Assembly (NCBI GenBank): GCA_019118565.1
Contig: DWYR01000025.1
Location: forward strand, 1-64,000
DNA: 64,000 bases
Direction of reading: 5' to 3'
Source: Candidatus Alistipes avicola
GTDB lineage: Bacteria > Bacteroidota > Bacteroidia > Bacteroidales > Rikenellaceae
Of the stretch, positions 59,918 to 64,000 are shown piece after piece. Within the stretch, counting starts at the first letter, position 1; each line of letters opens with the position of its first letter. The notes under the pieces are model-generated. The model searched no databases, was not told the DNA's origin, and worked only from the letters and a program-made list of their open reading frames with translations. A program made the position numbers and the translations under genes.

Positions 59918-60936
59918 TACTTCGAGTTTTGTTTGTAGTACTTAATCATTTTGGGGATCACCTCGTTCAGATCGCCCGTGATCGCATAGTCGGCGATCTT
60001 GTTGATCGGTGCATCCGGATCCGTGTTGATCGAAATGATCATCGACGACTGGTCCATACCGGCCGTATGCTGGATCTGTCCCGAAATACCGCAAGCGATG
60101 TAGAGTTTCGGCCGGATCGTCACACCGGTCTGTCCCACCTGACGGGCATGCTCGGTAAAACCGGCATCCACCGCAGCACGGCTGGCACCTACCTCGCCAC
60201 CCAGTACATCGGCCAACTCATGCAAGAGTTTGAAGTTCTCCTTCGAACCTACGCCGTAACCACCGGCAACGACGATGCTCGCACCCTTGATATTGATCTT
60301 GCGTTCCTCGATCTGACGGTCTATGATTTTGACTACCAGATCGGTATCCTTTACGAATTTACGCCAGTCGATCTGTTTCACCTCACCGGCAGCCGGTTTG
60401 GCGGCCAGCTCCTTGCGCATCACACCCTCGCGGACGGTAGCCATCTGCGGACGGTGGTCGGGATTGACGATCGTAGCAATGATGTTACCGCCGAAAGCCG
60501 GACGGATCTGATAGAGCAGGTTCTTGTACTCCTTGCCGGTTTTGGCATCCGTATGGTCGCCGATCACCAACTGTGTACAGTCTGCCGTCAGACCGCTGAA
60601 CAGGGCCGACGAAACACGCGGTGCGAAGTCACGGCCAATGGAAGTGGCTCCGAACAGCGCGATCTGGGGTTTCTCCTGCTCGATCAGGCCGCACATCACG
60701 GCCGTGTGGGGCAACGTACGGAACGGGGCGAACTCCTTGTCATCGGCCACCCATACGGTATCGGCACCGTATTTGGCCAACTCCTTCTCGATGCCGGCCA
60801 GGTTGTGGCCCAGAGCCACGGCCTCGAGTTTCACGCCGAGCGTCGAGGCCAGCTCACGGCCTTTGGTGAGCAGCTCCAGACTCACGTCCGCAGGCACACC
60901 GTTCTCCAATTCGATGTATACAAATATATTATTCAT
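59917..60936 (-). CDS. etfA: electron transfer flavoprotein alpha subunit (second copy)
   Basis: GYGVGSKENFKLLHELADVLGGEVGASRAAVDAGF...YIACGISGQIQHTAGMDQSSMIISINTDPDAPI. Confidence 0.94.
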   Translation of the reverse strand: MNNIFVYIELENGVPADVSLELLTKGRELASTLGVKLEAVALGHNLAGIEKELAKYGADTVWVADDKEFAPFRTLPHTAVMCGLIEQEKPQIALFGATSIGRDFAPRVSSALFSGLTADCTQLVIGDHTDAKTGKEYKNLLYQIRPAFGGNIIATIVNPDHRPQMATVREGVMRKELAAKPAAGEVKQIDWRKFVKDTDLVVKIIDRQIEERKINIKGASIVVAGGYGVGSKENFKLLHELADVLGGEVGASRAAVDAGFTEHARQVGQTGVTIRPKLYIACGISGQIQHTAGMDQSSMIISINTDPDAPINKIADYAITGDLNEVIPKMIKYYKQNSK

Positions 60937-60954
60937 AACTTCCCTTGCGTTAGA

Positions 60955-61833
60955 TTAACCGAGCGTGTGGCTCGCGATAAGTTCAACCATCAGTTCCTCG
61001 ATATCCCGGTCATCGGCCGTCAAGCGTTTCGACTCCTTGGCCTGGAACACCACATTCTCGATCTTCTTCACCTTCGTAGGCGATCCGGAAAGACCCAGCT
61101 GGTTCTCATCCGGGTTCACATCAGCAGCACCCCACTCCACGATCTGCAAATACGGGCGCGACGAGACCATCTTCGCTGCATCCGTCTCGGGAGCTGCGGC
61201 GACCTCGGAAGGTGTCATGGCATTCTTGAACTTCATCACGCGGCGGGCATTGCGGGGGCGGCACTCGGCGGCCGATCCATTCACGGTCACCACCATCGGG
61301 AACGGGCACTCAACCACCTCGACACCATGCTCCAGGCGGCGTTTTACCACCAGCGAGTTCTCTTTCACCTCAACGATCTCCTCAGCGTAGGTTACCTGCG
61401 GCCAACCGAGTTTTTCGGCAACCTGAGGACCCACCTGGGCCGTATCGCCGTCGATAGCCTGTCGGCCGGCCACGATCAGGTCGGGGTTTATCTTGCGCAG
61501 CGCACACGAGAGCGCATAGGAGGTCGCCAGCGTATCCGAACCGGCAAACTTGCGGTCCGTCAGCAGGTAACCGCCGTCAGCTCCGCGGAAAATGGCATCA
61601 CGAAGGATGTCCGCAGCCCGCGTGGGACCCATCGTCAGCACATGAACCGTCGTATCCTCCATCTTATCCTTGAGCGAAAGGGCCGCCTCAAGGGCATTCA
61701 AATCTTCGGGATTGAAGATTGCAGGCAGCGCAGCGCGGTTGACCGTCCCTTCGGGGGTCATTGCATCCTTCCCCACATTGCGTGTGTCGGGAACCTGCTT
61801 TGCCAGGACAACAATTTTCAACTGTCTTTTCAT
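60955..61833 (-). CDS. etfB: electron transfer flavoprotein beta subunit (second copy)
   Basis: MKRQLKIVVLAKQVPDTRNVG; VAGRQAIDGDTAQVGPQVAEKLGWPQVTY. Confidence 0.94.
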   Translation of the reverse strand: MKRQLKIVVLAKQVPDTRNVGKDAMTPEGTVNRAALPAIFNPEDLNALEAALSLKDKMEDTTVHVLTMGPTRAADILRDAIFRGADGGYLLTDRKFAGSDTLATSYALSCALRKINPDLIVAGRQAIDGDTAQVGPQVAEKLGWPQVTYAEEIVEVKENSLVVKRRLEHGVEVVECPFPMVVTVNGSAAECRPRNARRVMKFKNAMTPSEVAAAPETDAAKMVSSRPYLQIVEWGAADVNPDENQLGLSGSPTKVKKIENVVFQAKESKRLTADDRDIEELMVELIASHTLG

Positions 61834-61871
61834 TCGTATGATATTAAATGATAACTGTCAAATCCGATTTC

Positions 61872-63137
61872 CTACCGAACGATCGTCTCGTCGCGGTCGG
61901 GACCCACCGAGATAATCCGTACGGGCACACCCGTCTGCTGCTCGATGAACTCCACATAGGTCTTGAACTCGGCCGGGAAATCCTCGTACCGGGTGCATTT
62001 GCGAAGGTCGCACTTCCACCCCCTGAACTCCTCGTAGACCGGGGTGATCGGTGCCTCCACATCGTACGGGAAACGATCCGTACGATGTCCGTCGATCTCG
62101 TAGGCCGTGGCGACCTTGATCGTATCGAAATCGTTCATCACGTCGCTCTTCATCATGATGAGCTGCGTCACGCCGTCGATCATGACGGCATATTTCAGAG
62201 CCACCAGGTCGAGCCATCCGCATCGGCGCTCACGTCCCGTCACCGCACCGTACTCGTGGCCGATGTCGCGCAGGCGGGTCCCCGTCTCGTCGAACAGCTC
62301 GGTCGGGAACGGGCCGCTCCCCACACGGGTACAGTAGGCCTTGAAGATGCCGAACACCTCGCCGATACGGCGCGGAGCCACGCCCAAACCGGTGCAGGCC
62401 CCGGCACAAACCGTATTGGAGGAGGTGACGAACGGATAGGAGCCGAAGTCGATGTCGAGCAGCGTACCCTGGGCTCCCTCGGCCAGCACAGCTTGGCCGC
62501 GATCCAGCAGACGGTTGATCTCGTATTCACTGTCGATCAGGCGGAACTCCTTGAGGAACTCCACCGCCTCGAACCACTCCTTCTCGAGGGCCGCAATGTC
62601 GTAGCTGTAGTTCAGGCTGCGGAGCGTCGCCTCGTGGCGCGCTTTCACCCGTTCGTAGGTCTCACGGAAGGTGTCGGAGAGAATCTCCCCCACACGCATG
62701 CCGGTACGGCTCACCTTGTCCGTATAGGTCGGGCCGATACCCTTGCCGGTCGTCCCGATCCGGGCACTTCCCTTGGCAGCCTCCTGGGCCGCGTCGAGCA
62801 TCCGGTGCGTCGGCAGGATCAGGTGGGCCTTCTTCGAGATCTGGAGACGGTCCTTCAGGTTGTGACCGCTGCGCTCGAGCGCCGTCGCCTCCTCCCGGAA
62901 GAGGATCGGGTCGAGCACGACACCATTGCCGATAATGTTGGTTTTCCCGCCCTGGAAGATACCCGACGGTATCGAGCGGAGAATATATTTTTCGCCGTTG
63001 AATTCCAGCGTATGGCCCGCATTGGGACCGCCTTGAAAACGTGCAACCGCCTGGTAGCGGGGTGTCAGCACATCGACGACTTTGCCTTTGCCCTCGTCCC
63101 CCCATTGCAGGCCGAGTATGACGTCCACTTTACTCAT
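61872..63137 (-). CDS. purA: adenylosuccinate synthase
   Basis: VDVILGLQWGDEGKGKVVDVL; QGGPNAGHTLEFNG; GTTGKGIGPTYTDK. Confidence 0.97.
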   Translation of the reverse strand: MSKVDVILGLQWGDEGKGKVVDVLTPRYQAVARFQGGPNAGHTLEFNGEKYILRSIPSGIFQGGKTNIIGNGVVLDPILFREEATALERSGHNLKDRLQISKKAHLILPTHRMLDAAQEAAKGSARIGTTGKGIGPTYTDKVSRTGMRVGEILSDTFRETYERVKARHEATLRSLNYSYDIAALEKEWFEAVEFLKEFRLIDSEYEINRLLDRGQAVLAEGAQGTLLDIDFGSYPFVTSSNTVCAGACTGLGVAPRRIGEVFGIFKAYCTRVGSGPFPTELFDETGTRLRDIGHEYGAVTGRERRCGWLDLVALKYAVMIDGVTQLIMMKSDVMNDFDTIKVATAYEIDGHRTDRFPYDVEAPITPVYEEFRGWKCDLRKCTRYEDFPAEFKTYVEFIEQQTGVPVRIISVGPDRDETIVR

Positions 63138-63478
63138 GATCTTAAAAAAGTTTTAACACAAAACATTTTGCATCCAAAGGTACGAATTTTTTACAAAAAA
63201 TTCCGTCCGAGGCCATCGAATTATCAACATAACAACGATAAAAATCGAGCATCGACAAAGCTTTCACACAAGTCGATGCAATCAAGCAGTCTCGAACGGA
63301 TGGCCGCATCACATAAACACCCCTTCGGAGACTCCCGAAAGGAACGGTGTCCATACCCGAAGCGATTGCAAGCAGGCTACGCAGAACAGCCATTTCACCC
63401 GAATCGGGAACGGCTGTTCAGACCATTAAAGAAAGAGGGGAAGGTGTCGACGATCGGGATGGAATCGAGCAAAGGAGG

Positions 63479-64000
63479 TTACCACTCCTGAACCTGTGTC
63501 CAGGAATCATACTGGAAATTTTTGATCGTCTGACCTCGCATTTTATAGATCACCGTCAAATCCGTATTGCCGGTGGTAAGAGTATTGACCTCGGCCATAT
63601 CGGTCGCACAGAAGCGCACGTCGAGAGCGACCAGCCGATTTTCGCCGCACCGGAGCTCACTGAGAGCAGCCTGGGTCCCCAGATCGAGCAACGTCAAAAG
63701 GTTGTTCCGGCAATACAGCCGGTTCAGGGAGCGAAGTCCCTTCAGATCGAGCGAAATGAGTTGATTGTCCGAGCAGTCCAACTCCTCCAGATAAACACTG
63801 CGGGTCAGATCGAGGCTGGCAATCTGGTTCCCGCTGCAATCGAGACGACGCAATGCCGTAAACTCTTCGATCCCGGTCATACTGAATATCCCAAGCGACG
63901 AGCAATCCATCTCGCGCACCCGTTGCGCTTCATAGCGGGAGATGCGGCCGTCGCCGTTCAGATCCCAATGGGCAAGGCAATAGGTTTGGAACGAAGGATC
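63479..64000 (-). CDS. leucine-rich-repeat protein with EF-hand/dockerin-like segment, 5' end outside window
   Basis: Minus frame stays open to the window edge (...PSFQTYCLAHWDLNGDGRISRYEAQRVREMDCSS...); repeats LRRLDCSGNQIASLDLT / LEELDCSDNQLISLDLK / LNRLYCRNNLLTLLDLG. Confidence 0.82.
   Translation of the reverse strand, partial: DPSFQTYCLAHWDLNGDGRISRYEAQRVREMDCSSLGIFSMTGIEEFTALRRLDCSGNQIASLDLTRSVYLEELDCSDNQLISLDLKGLRSLNRLYCRNNLLTLLDLGTQAALSELRCGENRLVALDVRFCATDMAEVNTLTTGNTDLTVIYKMRGQTIKNFQYDSWTQVQEW

Noticed and set aside
58070-63491. Three very long plus-strand ORFs (58070-59938, 59929-61851, 61848-63491)
   Set aside because: They mirror ACAD, etfA/etfB and purA on the minus strand. Composition (His/Arg/Leu-rich, no motifs) is typical of shadow ORFs.

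Overview
The window looks like a chromosomal segment of a fairly high-GC Bacteroidales bacterium, plausibly Alistipes/Rikenellaceae. That lineage is inferred from gene content and TAnnTTTG-type promoters; no search was run. Most of it is ordinary core genome: pgm, dnaA, recA, relA/spoT, obgE, serB, mscS, proC, mgsA, dusB, argS, pepD, ispF, uvrA and purA. The left end (1-11438) carries a nearly complete lysine-fermentation locus: kce (cut by the window edge), kdd, kamA, kamB, kamC, kamD, kamE, a CoA-transferase B subunit, acyl-CoA dehydrogenase, etfB and etfA. A two-gene Type III-like restriction-modification cassette follows (11620-15339). Accessory regions of interest are: a ~610 bp AT-rich intergenic region with repeated TTTACA/TGTAAA half-sites before a CI-like HTH gene; a thioredoxin / unusual ferredoxin / MarR operon with palindromes upstream; a lipoprotein locus with two repeat-containing paralogs (one frameshifted) and a BACON-M64 peptidase; a TonB-receptor-like barrel near two DUF5689-like lipoproteins; and an LRR protein cut by the right edge. 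I found no tRNA, rRNA, CRISPR array, transposase or integrase. No clearly new biological system is demonstrated. The best candidates for follow-up are the repeated palindromes at 23404-23874, the redox operon at 51180-52392 and the repeat-lipoprotein/M64 locus at 52631-57413.
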